Shown here: piece by piece, positions 51,360 to 60,838 of the stretch
Position numbering within the stretch: the stretch's first letter is position 1
How the letters are laid out: every line of letters begins with the position of its first letter
Origin: Bacillus sp. FJAT-27445
GTDB lineage: Bacteria; Bacillota; Bacilli; Bacillales; Cytobacillaceae
Direction: 5' to 3'
Assembly (NCBI RefSeq): GCF_001510665.1
Contig: NZ_LMTI01000005.1
Span: 170,583-234,582 of the forward strand
DNA: 64,000 bases
Translations under genes and position numbers: made by a program
Notes under the pieces: generated by a model
The model's input: the letters and a program-made list of their open reading frames with translations, nothing else
Told to the model about the DNA's origin: nothing
Database searches by the model: none

Positions 51360-54300
51360 ATGTCTCTAAGAATGCTGATTGGGAGAGCGGGAACCGGCAA
51401 GACGCTTACTTGCCTTGAAGAAATAAAGAGCCGGCTGGCTGAAAGCCCTGAAGGCTCGCCGATTATTTACCTCGTACCGGAACAGATGACGTTCCTGTCC
51501 GAATACAGGCTCGCTACTGACGAAACGATCGGTGGCATGATCCGGGCCCAGGTCTACAGCTTTTCCCGGCTTGCCTGGCGGGTCCTCCAAGAGACCGGTG
51601 GTTCAAGCCGGTATCATTTAAGCAATGTCGGATTGAATATGCTGATCAGGAAAATCATTGAAGAACAGAAGGACCAGCTCCGCTTGTTCAGGCGTGCCGC
51701 TGATAAAAACGGCTTCATCCAGCAGGTCGAGGAAATGCTTATAGAGTTCAAGCGCTACTGCGTCGACACGGAAAAGCTTGCTGAAAGCCGCGCTCAAATC
51801 GGTAGCGGGGGCAAGGTGGATAAATCGCTTGCCGATAAGATGCATGATTTGGAAATTATTTATAAACACTTTGAGGAGACAGCTTCGGGCAAATACATTG
51901 ATTCCGAGGATTACTTCCGGCTGCTTGCCGAAAAAACCGGAAGTTCATCGTACTTGAAGGATGCCGAAATTTATATTGATGGCTTCTACAGTTTTACACC
52001 TCAGGAATACCGGGTTATCGGTGAGCTGTTGAAAGTGTGTAAAAGAGTGACGATCACCATTACGCTTGACAGGCCTTGTCCGGAAAAGTCACCTGATGAG
52101 CTGGACTTGTTCAGGATGTCAGGTGAAACGTGCAAAAATCTGTTTGATTTGGCGCGCGATGAAAGAATTGAAATGGAAGAACCTCTAGTGCTTGGCTGGC
52201 AGAATCGCTGGGCCAATGAATCGCTCAGGCATTTAGAGGCGCATTTTGATTCCAGGCCGGCTAAGCCATTCGAAGGTGAAACCGCGATAACGGTTATCCA
52301 GGCCGTTAACCGCCGGGCCGAGGTTGAAGGGATTGCGCGGGAAATCAGGAGGCTTGCGAGGGAAGAAGGCTTCCGCTACCGAGATATAGCGCTCCTTTTG
52401 CGCAATGGGCGTGATTACCATGAAACGATTGAACCTGTTTTTTATGATTATGAGATTCCTTATTTCATAGACCAAAAAAGAACCATGCTCAACCATCCCC
52501 TAGTCGAGCTCATCCGTTCCTCACTTGAGGCGGTCATTGGGCACTGGGGCTATGAGCCGGTATTCAGGGCTGTTAAAACGGAGCTCCTATTCCCGCCGGG
52601 AGGGAATAGGGCGAGGCTGCGCAGGCAAATGGACAAGCTGGAAAATTATGTCCTGTCGCATGGAATCCAGGGGAAAAAATGGACCGGCAAGGACCGCTGG
52701 AGATATCGGAGGGTGCGAGGGCTTGACTTCGCATCAACTGTCCAGACGAATGAGGAAATCCGGACCGAGCAGGAACTGAACGAACTTCGCCTGATCATTT
52801 CCACTCCGCTGCTGAGGATGTCAAGAAGGCTGAAAAAAGCGGGGACCGGGCGGAAAATGTGCGAGGCCGTCTATCTTCTTCTGGAGGAGCTGGATATCCC
52901 ATCGAAGCTTGAGGGCTGGAAGGCGGAAGCGGAGGAGGAAGGCAATCTTGTAAAGGGACGGGAGCATGGCCAGGTGTGGAACGCCGTAATTGACCTGCTT
53001 GATCAGTATGTCGAAATGCTCGGTGATGAGACGGTCACCCCTCGCCAATTCGCCTCCATTCTTGATGCGGGCCTCGAGTCGCTTGAATTTTCGCTTGTCC
53101 CTCCGGCAATTGACCAGGTGATGGTGGCGAACCTCGATAGATCCCGGCTTGCCGAAATTAAAGTTGCCTTTGTCATTGGCATGAATGAAGGAGTACTGCC
53201 TGCAAAAATCGGCGATGAAGGCATACTGGGGGATGCGGAAAGAGAATTGCTCTCTGCAGCGGGGATAAAGATTGCACCGGGAAGCACGGAGCGCCTGCTT
53301 GACGAGAATTTTATAGCCTACAAGGCATTCGTCACCCCTTCGGATAAATTATACATTAGTTATCCGCTAGCCAATGCGGAAGGAAAGTCACTAATTCCGT
53401 CGTCCTATATTAAAAGAATGAAAGACTTGTTTCCGGATTGCGAGGAATGGATGGCTGCTGCGGATCCTGCCGATTTGAATGAAGAGGAACAGTTATCCTT
53501 CGTCAGCAATAAAGGGACGGCGCTTGCTTTTTTGACCTCACAGCTTCAGCAGAAGCAAAGGAATTATCCAATCTACACCTTTTGGTGGGACGTATATAAT
53601 TATTTTGCTGCAAGCCAGGAACTTCGGGGCAAGGCCAAAATGGTCCTCTCAAGCCTCTTCTACACGAACACGACTGTCAATCTTCCTTCCGATCTAGCCG
53701 TGGAACTTTATGGAGAGGACATCCAGGGCAGTGTGTCGAGAATGGAACTGTTCAACAGCTGCCCGTTCTCGCACTATATCCAGCATGGGTTGAAGCTTCG
53801 CGACCGCCAAATATTTAAGCTTGATGCTCCTGACATAGGAGAGCTTTTTCACGCGGCCCTGAAGTATATCGCCGATACAGTCAACGAGCAGAATATTTCC
53901 TGGGCGGGCCTTTCAAGGGAGCAATGTGAAAAGCTGGCGAGAAGCGCGGTAGAGGCTATAGCGCCAAGGCTTCAGAATGAAATCCTGTTAAGCTCTGAAA
54001 GGCATCATTATATTAAACGGAAGCTGGAACAAATTATAACAAGGGCATCGATTGTCCTGAGCGAGCATTCCAAACTGAGCGAGTTTGAACCGATTGGCCT
54101 TGAAGTTGGTTTCGGCCGAGGCGGAAAGCTGCCGCCGCTCTCATTCAACCTGAAGAACGGAAGCAGGATGGAGCTTGCCGGGCGGATTGACCGAATCGAT
54201 AGCGGATTAGGGAAAAACGGAGAACTGTATTTACGGGTTATTGATTATAAATCAAGCAGCAGAGGATTGAACCTTGCGGAAGTTTATTATGGAATCGCTT

Positions 54301-54857
54301 TGCAGGTGCTCACCTATCTTGATATCGCCATTTCAAACTCGGCTCTCCTGGTAGAAAAGGAGGCAGCGCCTGCAGGTGTGTTCTATTTCCATGTCCATAA
54401 TCCGATGGTCAACACCACACGCCGTCTGTCCGAGGAGGAAATCGAACAGGAGATCCTGAAGAAGTTCAAGATGAGCGGCCTTGTCCTTGAAGACGAGGAA
54501 GTCATCCGCCTGATGGATAAAAGCCTTGAAAGCGGGGATTCGCAAATCATTTCCGCGGGGTTTAAAAAGGACGGGACATTGACAAAGGCTTCAAAAACAG
54601 CGACCGCCGAGGACATTGAAGACCTGCGGAAATTTGTTCGGAAGGTATACAGTGATACGGGTAACGCCATTATCGGTGGAGAAGTGGGAATCGATCCATA
54701 CAGGCTGAAAGACAAAAAACCTTGTACGTTCTGTTCCTTTAAGCCGGTCTGCCAATTTGATGAATCCATTGATGGCAGCAAATACCGCAGGCTCGTGCCG
54801 CAAAATGACCAAGAAGCGCTTGAGCGGATCAGGAAGGAGGTAAGGGAACATGAGTAA
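51360..54857 (+). CDS. addB: ATP-dependent helicase/nuclease subunit AddB
   Basis: A 1165-residue subunit of the AddAB helicase-nuclease, which resects double-strand breaks up to Chi. The Walker A is IGRAGTGKT at residues 6-14. The C-terminal RecB-type nuclease motif GRIDRID ... VIDYKSSSR is intact, and the four iron-sulfur ligands are seen: Cys801 (NSCPFSHY) and Cys1122, 1125, 1131 (CTFCSFKPVC). The start ATG 51360 follows GGACGGAGGG. It overlaps addA by eight bases. Confidence 0.97.
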   Translation: MSLRMLIGRAGTGKTLTCLEEIKSRLAESPEGSPIIYLVPEQMTFLSEYRLATDETIGGMIRAQVYSFSRLAWRVLQETGGSSRYHLSNVGLNMLIRKIIEEQKDQLRLFRRAADKNGFIQQVEEMLIEFKRYCVDTEKLAESRAQIGSGGKVDKSLADKMHDLEIIYKHFEETASGKYIDSEDYFRLLAEKTGSSSYLKDAEIYIDGFYSFTPQEYRVIGELLKVCKRVTITITLDRPCPEKSPDELDLFRMSGETCKNLFDLARDERIEMEEPLVLGWQNRWANESLRHLEAHFDSRPAKPFEGETAITVIQAVNRRAEVEGIAREIRRLAREEGFRYRDIALLLRNGRDYHETIEPVFYDYEIPYFIDQKRTMLNHPLVELIRSSLEAVIGHWGYEPVFRAVKTELLFPPGGNRARLRRQMDKLENYVLSHGIQGKKWTGKDRWRYRRVRGLDFASTVQTNEEIRTEQELNELRLIISTPLLRMSRRLKKAGTGRKMCEAVYLLLEELDIPSKLEGWKAEAEEEGNLVKGREHGQVWNAVIDLLDQYVEMLGDETVTPRQFASILDAGLESLEFSLVPPAIDQVMVANLDRSRLAEIKVAFVIGMNEGVLPAKIGDEGILGDAERELLSAAGIKIAPGSTERLLDENFIAYKAFVTPSDKLYISYPLANAEGKSLIPSSYIKRMKDLFPDCEEWMAAADPADLNEEEQLSFVSNKGTALAFLTSQLQQKQRNYPIYTFWWDVYNYFAASQELRGKAKMVLSSLFYTNTTVNLPSDLAVELYGEDIQGSVSRMELFNSCPFSHYIQHGLKLRDRQIFKLDAPDIGELFHAALKYIADTVNEQNISWAGLSREQCEKLARSAVEAIAPRLQNEILLSSERHHYIKRKLEQIITRASIVLSEHSKLSEFEPIGLEVGFGRGGKLPPLSFNLKNGSRMELAGRIDRIDSGLGKNGELYLRVIDYKSSSRGLNLAEVYYGIALQVLTYLDIAISNSALLVEKEAAPAGVFYFHVHNPMVNTTRRLSEEEIEQEILKKFKMSGLVLEDEEVIRLMDKSLESGDSQIISAGFKKDGTLTKASKTATAEDIEDLRKFVRKVYSDTGNAIIGGEVGIDPYRLKDKKPCTFCSFKPVCQFDESIDGSKYRRLVPQNDQEALERIRKEVREHE

Positions 54858-57800
54858 AGTGTCGATACCGCCTATGCCGGTCGGGCTGAAATGGACCAGT
54901 GACCAATGGAAGGCGATCATGGCGAAGGATGCCGATATTCTTGTTGCGGCAGCGGCGGGTTCCGGTAAGACAGCCGTTCTAGTTGAACGGATCATCCGGA
55001 AAATTTTATCAGTTGAAGACCCTGTCGATGTTGATCAGCTCCTTGTCGTGACATTCACGAATGCGTCCGCTGCTGAAATGCGCCATCGAATTGGGGAGGC
55101 TCTTGAGAAAGCGATTAATGAAAGCCCCGACTCAAGGCATTTGCGGAAGCAATTCAGCCTGTTGAACAAGGCGGCGATTTCCACCCTCCACTCCTTCTGC
55201 CTTGATGTTGTCAGGAAGTATTATTACCTGATTGACGTGGATCCGGGCTTCCGGATTGCGGATGCAACTGAAGCGCTGCTGCTAAGGGATGAGGTTCTTG
55301 ACGACTTGTTTGAAGAGGAGTATGGGACAAAGGGGAATGAAGAGTTTTTCCGCCTGGTCGATACGTTTACTTCGGACAGGACAGATGTTGCCCTGCAGGA
55401 AATTGTCGGGGCGATATTCGATTTTGCCCGTTCCAATCCCAATCCGGACCATTACCTGGACAGCATCGTTTCCATGTATGATACAGAACACATTACAAAA
55501 GTTGAGCAGCTGCCGTTTATCGGGGCGCTGCTTTTCGATGTTGAACTGCAGCTGAAAAGCGCAAGGCAATTTGCTGAAAAGGCTATGGCTGTGGCCATGC
55601 TTCCCGATGGCCCGGAACCTTATGCGGACGCGTTGACAGAAGACATTCGATTGATTGATTCGCTGCTAGCGGTATGCGATTCGTGGGATGCACTGTATAC
55701 CGCGATGCAAACTGTGGGTTTCGCAAAGGCAAGGCCGATTAAAAAAGGTACCGCTGATGAAGAGTTAAAGAAAAAGGCCGGGAAGCTTCGGGACAAAGAG
55801 AAAAAGCTTATTAACGGCCTTAGGGATGAACTGTTTGCGAGGAAGCCTGAAAGCTTCCTTCGTGACATGGAGGAAATGAAACCGGTCATTAAGACACTTA
55901 CAGGCCTCGTTCGAAAATTTTCCTCCAGGTTTGAAGCTGCGAAAAGGGAAAGGGGAATGGTCGACTTTTCCGATCTTGAGCACTATTGCCTGGAGATCCT
56001 GGCTCAGGGTGAAGATGAAGGTGGAGAACTGGTGCCTTCCACGGCAGCCATGTCTTACCGGGACCGTTTCCGAGAGGTGCTTGTCGATGAATACCAGGAT
56101 ACAAATATGGTCCAGGAAACGATTCTGAAGCTGGTTTCGGGAGGCCATGGAGAAAACGGCAACCTGTTCATGGTTGGGGACGTTAAACAATCCATTTACC
56201 GCTTCAGGCTTGCTGAGCCGAACCTGTTCCTTGGAAAATACAACCGTTTTTCAAAGGATGGATTGTCAGAGGGGCTAAGGATCGATTTAGCAAAAAACTT
56301 CCGGAGCAGGAAAGAAGTGCTGGATGCGACGAACTATTTGTTCAGGCAAATCATGGGCGTAAAAGTAGGGGAAATCGAATACAGTGAAGATGCCGAGTTA
56401 AAGCTTGGGGCGGACTATCCAAAAGAACCTTTCCCTGTTGAGCTTCTCATCATTGACCAGGGCGCGAATGGCGACAGGGATGATGAAGAGAGCGAGCAGG
56501 AAGGAGATGTGCTTGAAGCGGAAGAATTGGAGCAGTCCCAGCTCGAAGCGAAGGTGATGGCTGCCCGGATTAAGGAAATGATTGCTTCAGGAGAGCCAAT
56601 TTACGAGGCAAAAACAAAAACAACCAGACCAATTCGGTACCGCGACATTGTCATACTGCTCCGCTCGATGACGTGGGCGCCGCAAATCATGGAGGAATTC
56701 AAGCAGCAGGGGCTGCCCATCTATGCCGACCTGTCAACTGGTTACTTTCAGGCAACCGAAGTCGCCATTATGATGTCCCTCCTAAAGGTAATTGACAATC
56801 CGTATCAGGATATCCCGCTTGCCGCGGTACTCAGGTCGCCGATTGTCGGGCTGAATGAGGAAGAACTCGCATTTATAAAAGTTCAGGATAAAAAGGGTGC
56901 CTTTTGGGACAGCGTGATTGCCTTTTGTGCTAGCAAGCCAACGCCGGATCGTGAAGTCCTCCATGAGAAAATCTGCCGTTTAAGTGAACAGTTGGATGAA
57001 TGGGGGTCGCTTGCACGGCAGGGATCCCTTTCCGAACTCATCTGGCAGCTTTACCGCGACACGGGATTTTACGATTTTGCTGGAGGCCTTCCCGGGGGAA
57101 AACAACGCCAGGCAAACCTCCGCGCGCTTTACGACAGGGGCCGGCAGTACGAGGAAACTTCCTTCAGAGGATTGTTCAGGTTCCTTCGTTTCATTGAAAG
57201 GATGATGGACCGGGGCGATGACCTTGGCGCTGCAAGGGCGCTCGGTGAACAGGAGGATGTCGTCCGGATCATGACAATCCACTCGAGCAAAGGGCTGGAG
57301 TTTCCGGTAGTGTTCATGGCCGGGCTTGGCAGGAGCTTCAATATGATGGACATAAGAAGCTCGTATATGCTCGATAAGGAATTCGGCTTTGCGACAAAAT
57401 ATATTAACCCAGAAAAGCGGATTGCCTATCCATCGCTGCCCCAGCTAGCATTCAAGCGGAAGAAGCGGATGGAAATGCTTGCAGAGGAGATGCGTGTACT
57501 GTATGTGGCAATGACCAGGGCGAAGGAAAAGCTCTACATGCTGGCAACCGTAAAGGATGCGGATAAGAAACTGGCCCAATGGGAAGATTTAGCTGTTTAT
57601 CCGAATTGGCTTCTCGAGGATGCCGACCGTGCCGCGGCAAAAGGCTATTTTGACTGGATTGGCCCCGCTCTCGTCCGCCATGTGGATTGTGCCGCTCTCC
57701 GCAGGGCTGGCATCGGTGGAAGAGTCCCGGATACCATATCCCATGATGAATCGAACTGGGCCGTAACAATAATTGATGCGGAAGAAATCAGGAGCGAGGA

Positions 57801-58617
57801 TTCTGAGGAAGAGGCAAGCGAGGATGGTTTATTGGAACTCGTCCGTGATCTACGAGCGGTACCGGAATCGTCAAGCCGCGATACAGATGTGCTCGGAAGG
57901 ATGGAGTGGGAATACCGATTCCAGGACGCCGCCATCCACCTGGCAAAGCAAACTGTGTCCGATATGAAACGGAACCGTGAACTGGCAGATGAGGAAAGCG
58001 GAACAGACCTCATCCGCAAGTCACGGAAAACAATTCTTGACAGGCCAAGGTTCATGCAGGAAAAATCGTTGAGCGCTGCGGAACGGGGAACTGCCCTCCA
58101 TAGCGTCATGCAGCATGTCGATCTGGGCCAGCCAATAACCGAGGAATCCATTGCACTGCTTGCCCGCCATATGGTGGATGCGGAGCTTTTAACTGAAGAA
58201 CAACGAGAAGTAATCGAGCCGGCACTGATCGTCAAGTTCTTCCAATCAGAACTTGGCCAAAGGCTTCTTTCGGCTAAAAAAGTGGACCGTGAAGTGCCGT
58301 TTACGGCTTCAATTTCGTCCAGGGAAGTGTACCCGGACTGGAAGGATGAAGACGAGCCGATTTTTATCCAGGGGATTATCGACTGCCTTTTTGAAGATAA
58401 TGAAGGTCTCGTTATGATTGATTTCAAGTCAGACAGGATTGCCGGCCGATTCCATAGCGGTTTTGCAGGGGCCGCTCCAATACTTGCAGACCGTTACCGC
58501 CTTCAAATCGATCTGTATACAAAGGCGCTGGAGAAAATATGGAAAAGGCAGGTCGATGAACGCTATTTGTTCTTTTTTGATGGTGCGCATATCCTTAAAA
58601 TTGAGAAGGAAATCTAA
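54850..58617 (+). CDS. addA: ATP-dependent helicase/nuclease subunit AddA
   Basis: A 1255-residue UvrD-type helicase with a C-terminal nuclease. Walker A is AAAGSGKTAVL (about residues 35-45); Walker B VDEYQDTN, motif IV/V elements VRIMTIHSSKGLEFPVVF and VLYVAMTRAKEKLYM are intact. The nuclease site near residue 1175-1195 has GIIDCLFEDNEG and MIDFKSDR. It translocates 3'-5' and cuts during end resection. The start overlaps addB, indicating coupled translation. In B. subtilis sbcDC follows addAB; here gerP follows instead, after a bidirectional terminator. Confidence 0.97.
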   Translation: MSKVSIPPMPVGLKWTSDQWKAIMAKDADILVAAAAGSGKTAVLVERIIRKILSVEDPVDVDQLLVVTFTNASAAEMRHRIGEALEKAINESPDSRHLRKQFSLLNKAAISTLHSFCLDVVRKYYYLIDVDPGFRIADATEALLLRDEVLDDLFEEEYGTKGNEEFFRLVDTFTSDRTDVALQEIVGAIFDFARSNPNPDHYLDSIVSMYDTEHITKVEQLPFIGALLFDVELQLKSARQFAEKAMAVAMLPDGPEPYADALTEDIRLIDSLLAVCDSWDALYTAMQTVGFAKARPIKKGTADEELKKKAGKLRDKEKKLINGLRDELFARKPESFLRDMEEMKPVIKTLTGLVRKFSSRFEAAKRERGMVDFSDLEHYCLEILAQGEDEGGELVPSTAAMSYRDRFREVLVDEYQDTNMVQETILKLVSGGHGENGNLFMVGDVKQSIYRFRLAEPNLFLGKYNRFSKDGLSEGLRIDLAKNFRSRKEVLDATNYLFRQIMGVKVGEIEYSEDAELKLGADYPKEPFPVELLIIDQGANGDRDDEESEQEGDVLEAEELEQSQLEAKVMAARIKEMIASGEPIYEAKTKTTRPIRYRDIVILLRSMTWAPQIMEEFKQQGLPIYADLSTGYFQATEVAIMMSLLKVIDNPYQDIPLAAVLRSPIVGLNEEELAFIKVQDKKGAFWDSVIAFCASKPTPDREVLHEKICRLSEQLDEWGSLARQGSLSELIWQLYRDTGFYDFAGGLPGGKQRQANLRALYDRGRQYEETSFRGLFRFLRFIERMMDRGDDLGAARALGEQEDVVRIMTIHSSKGLEFPVVFMAGLGRSFNMMDIRSSYMLDKEFGFATKYINPEKRIAYPSLPQLAFKRKKRMEMLAEEMRVLYVAMTRAKEKLYMLATVKDADKKLAQWEDLAVYPNWLLEDADRAAAKGYFDWIGPALVRHVDCAALRRAGIGGRVPDTISHDESNWAVTIIDAEEIRSEDSEEEASEDGLLELVRDLRAVPESSSRDTDVLGRMEWEYRFQDAAIHLAKQTVSDMKRNRELADEESGTDLIRKSRKTILDRPRFMQEKSLSAAERGTALHSVMQHVDLGQPITEESIALLARHMVDAELLTEEQREVIEPALIVKFFQSELGQRLLSAKKVDREVPFTASISSREVYPDWKDEDEPIFIQGIIDCLFEDNEGLVMIDFKSDRIAGRFHSGFAGAAPILADRYRLQIDLYTKALEKIWKRQVDERYLFFFDGAHILKIEKEI

Positions 58618-58673
58618 ACAACTGGTTTAGAAAAATGAAGCCATCCTTTAGAAATGAATTAGGAGTTGCCACA

Positions 58674-58711
58674 AAAAATGACATGAACCGTATCTGGTTC
58701 ATGTCATTTTT
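58674..58711. terminator. Bidirectional terminator between addA and gerPF
   Basis: A perfect 15-bp stem AAAATGACATGAACC/GGTTCATGTCATTTT with a six-base loop. It ends within two bases of the gerPF stop, serving both converging operons. Confidence 0.92.
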
Positions 58712-58928
58712 ATGTGTTCCCGGTCATTGGCTGATCAATCAGCTTCGTGTCAAGAACGTTCGTTCCACTAACCGCACTGCCCGTAGCGATGAATATACCC
58801 GTATTTGAGCTCCCGGCTCCTTCAAAGGATTTGGACGTGCTTTTAGGAGAAATATTTAGGACATCGCCAAAATTAACAGTTCCTCCTGTAACGTTGTGAA
58901 TACTTACCGGTCCGACTAGTGCCGGCAT
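58710..58928 (-). CDS. gerPF: Spore germination protein GerPF
   Basis: A 72-residue small protein, last of the gerP operon. It starts MPALVGPVSIHNVTGG, then VNFGDVLNISPKSTSKSF, GAGSSNTG, and resembles GerPA in plan (both share the VNFGDV/LNIGDV-NISP-F-GAGS-NTG pattern). GerP proteins are made late in the mother cell and help germinants pass through the spore coat. Its stop lies in the terminator. Confidence 0.92.
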   Translation of the reverse strand: MPALVGPVSIHNVTGGTVNFGDVLNISPKSTSKSFEGAGSSNTGIFIATGSAVSGTNVLDTKLIDQPMTGNT

Positions 58929-58968
58929 TTATAACACGCCTTTCGTTCGCTGTTTTAAAAAAAGCAGC

Positions 58969-59352
58969 TTATGGGCTCTCATTTCGTCGTTCGAGGAGCT
59001 GCCTGATATGTTGAATCCTTGCTTCCATGCTGATAGTAGGAGTACTGCCAACCTGGATAATGGAAGCTGCTGAAAGTCCTGTAACATCGATTGTACCTAC
59101 ACGGATGACAGGATTCAGCTGGAAGGAGTCTATAAAAATTGGTTCATTAATCTCGGGAAGGGGGATTGGTTCTAAAAATACTTTGTATTGGGTGAAGTCC
59201 CCTTCATCGCTAAAAAAGATCTCGGCTTCCCTTTGGACGGCAATCGCCCGGGAATATCCAAAGATTCTCACCGAATCCCCAATCAAGATAGTTGAAGAAA
59301 ACAAAACTGATTTTACAAAGACATTATCAACTTTCGAAACTCTCTGAAGCAT
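58969..59352 (-). CDS. gerPE: Spore germination protein GerPE
   Basis: A 127-residue member of the gerP operon with a beta-rich core (RVSKVDNVFVKSVLFSST, DSVRIFGYSRAIAVQRE, LNPVIRVGTIDVTGLS). It starts three bases after the gerPD stop. The C-terminal RIQHIRQLL is typical of GerPE. Role as for the other GerP proteins. Confidence 0.9.
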   Translation of the reverse strand: MLQRVSKVDNVFVKSVLFSSTILIGDSVRIFGYSRAIAVQREAEIFFSDEGDFTQYKVFLEPIPLPEINEPIFIDSFQLNPVIRVGTIDVTGLSAASIIQVGSTPTISMEARIQHIRQLLERRNESP

Positions 59353-59355
59353 CGG

Positions 59356-59535
59356 CTACGTTTCCCGGCTCAATGGCACAAAAGGACCGATGATCAGCGA
59401 TTCGGCTGGGGTATCAAAGGCCGACGCAAGCTGGATGGTTTGCGCATCTCCAACTAGCAGCAGAGAGGAGCTGGAAACCCCGAGGATCTTAATGCTTCCG
59501 ACGGATAGGTCCCTGTTGTAGGTTTGGAAAATCAT
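59356..59535 (-). CDS. gerPD: Spore germination protein GerPD
   Basis: A 59-residue protein reading MIFQTYNRDLSVGSIKILGV, then SSSSLLLVGDAQTIQLAS and DTPAESLIIGPFVPLSRET. It is found by translating the gap between gerPC and gerPE. Its ATG overlaps the gerPC TGA (ATGA), so it is translationally coupled; GGGGAGGA precedes it. Size and place identify GerPD. Confidence 0.9.
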   Translation of the reverse strand: MIFQTYNRDLSVGSIKILGVSSSSLLLVGDAQTIQLASAFDTPAESLIIGPFVPLSRET

Positions 59536-60131
59536 TGTTGTCCTCCCCCTTTCAAATTAGCGGGTAAATTATTCAAAAAGGCAACCACGCCATTCTCAAT
59601 TTCATTTTTCAATGCTTCCGCAGTTTTACCAATGAAAGCTTCATCAAACTCGGTGCCTCCTGCTTTCCTTAAATGAGCCTCTATCCGGCCGGGAAGCTGT
59701 TTTTTAATGTCGTTTTGTATGAAAGAAAGGTAGGAGCCCGCATGCTGAAGTCCTAGTTTTTCTTCAACCGAGGAGACATAAGCCGGCAAATCGCCTTCGA
59801 GATAGCGGGTGATTTCCTCTTCGATTTTCATTCCCCTCTGCATCATTTCCATTGGAGGCAAAGGCTGCCCCTGAAGGCCGTTCGGAATGGCTAAATCTTC
59901 TATTCCTTGTACATCCTGTGGATTAAGGCCGATGCTCAGCGTTCCTTCCAATGTTTCAACCTTAAGCTGGTCAAACTTATATTGAATGGTGCCGACCTGG
60001 ATTGCCGGTTTCTCCTTTAGCTTCTTAATTTCATCCTCTGCGCACCTCAGGGAATTTTCGAGGGCGGTTATTCTTTGTTCTGATAACTGCAGCTGCCCTT
60101 GCAGCCATTGGATGGCTTGATAGAAATCCAT
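59532..60131 (-). CDS. gerPC: Spore germination protein GerPC
   Basis: A 199-residue protein with an N-terminal coiled coil (WLQGQLQLSEQRITALENSL, then EDEIKKLKEK) and the block AIQVGTIQYKFDQLKVETLEG characteristic of GerPC. The C-terminal half is helical and acidic. It is the largest protein of the operon and lies between gerPB and gerPD as in B. subtilis. Confidence 0.92.
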   Translation of the reverse strand: MDFYQAIQWLQGQLQLSEQRITALENSLRCAEDEIKKLKEKPAIQVGTIQYKFDQLKVETLEGTLSIGLNPQDVQGIEDLAIPNGLQGQPLPPMEMMQRGMKIEEEITRYLEGDLPAYVSSVEEKLGLQHAGSYLSFIQNDIKKQLPGRIEAHLRKAGGTEFDEAFIGKTAEALKNEIENGVVAFLNNLPANLKGGGQQ

Positions 60132-60173
60132 AGAAAAAACACCTCTTTCCTCAACCCGAGAACAGCTCCATCA

Positions 60174-60413
60174 TCATAGCGGGACAGCAGGAGTTCCAAG
60201 CAATGGAAGTTTCCCTTCTTCGGCTGGAGTGGGTGCTGGAATGGAAAAGGGTTTTTGCGCGGCGGGGGCAGGGCCTGTGAAACCTCCTGTATTGGCAAGA
60301 TAGGAAGCAGGTTTAATAATCCCGGCACTCCCGATTTGAAAAACAGAGGAGTTTGAAATCCCGCCAATTTTAATGAAATTGATCTGAATCGTTTGCTGGA
60401 TGTAAAAATTCAT
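60174..60413 (-). CDS. gerPB: Spore germination protein GerPB
   Basis: A 79-residue protein: MNFYIQQTIQINFIKIGGIS, then NSSVFQIGSAGIIKPASYL and a Pro/Ala-rich tail. The ATG at 60413 follows GAGGTGG; five more codons upstream are open but overlap that site. The IGGISNSSVFQIGS segment is the GerPB hallmark. Confidence 0.92.
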   Translation of the reverse strand: MNFYIQQTIQINFIKIGGISNSSVFQIGSAGIIKPASYLANTGGFTGPAPAAQKPFSIPAPTPAEEGKLPLLGTPAVPL

Positions 60414-60427
60414 TGTCAGCCACCTCA

Positions 60428-60649
60428 CTAGATATTGAATGCGATAGGCTGGTCGATTCCATCTGTGTCATACACATTCGTGGAGCTAACGCTATTCAGG
60501 TTGCTGATTGCATCCCCGGTATTAAAGGACCCAGCTCCGGAGAAGGTTTTCGCGCTAGAAATTGGCGAAAGGTTGTAAACATCCCCTATGTTCAAAACGG
60601 CGCTTGTTCCCAAGGCTATGACCTGGACAACACCTACGATTGCTGGCAT
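60428..60649 (-). CDS. gerPA: Spore germination protein GerPA
   Basis: A 73-residue protein, first of the operon. It begins MPAIVGVVQVIALGTSAVLN, followed by IGDVYNLSPISSAKTFSGAG and SFNTGDAI. Similar in design to GerPF at the other end of the operon. AAAGGGTG precedes the ATG, and a SigK-like promoter lies about 30-55 bases upstream. Confidence 0.92.
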   Translation of the reverse strand: MPAIVGVVQVIALGTSAVLNIGDVYNLSPISSAKTFSGAGSFNTGDAISNLNSVSSTNVYDTDGIDQPIAFNI

Positions 60650-60679
60650 GTGCTACACCCTTTGAAATTATTCTTCTAC

Positions 60680-60707
60680 CATCGTATGTACACCGCCCGG
60701 GAATGTG
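60680..60707 (-). promoter_or_regulatory. Candidate SigK promoter of the gerP operon
   Basis: On the minus strand CACA (60707-60704) and CATACGATG (60688-60680) are spaced by 15 bases, close to the SigK consensus mACm and CATAnnnTA (last base differs). The gerP operon is known to be SigK-dependent in B. subtilis. Confidence 0.45.
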
Positions 60708-60838
60708 AGTGGTGTGAATGAAAAATCGAAACGAAAATGAGTGTAAATTGGCAAAATCCACTATATAATAACGAGATGTGCCCAATATATTTGATCCTGT
60801 GATTCACATTAAAAAGATAATGGAGGGGGCTATACCGT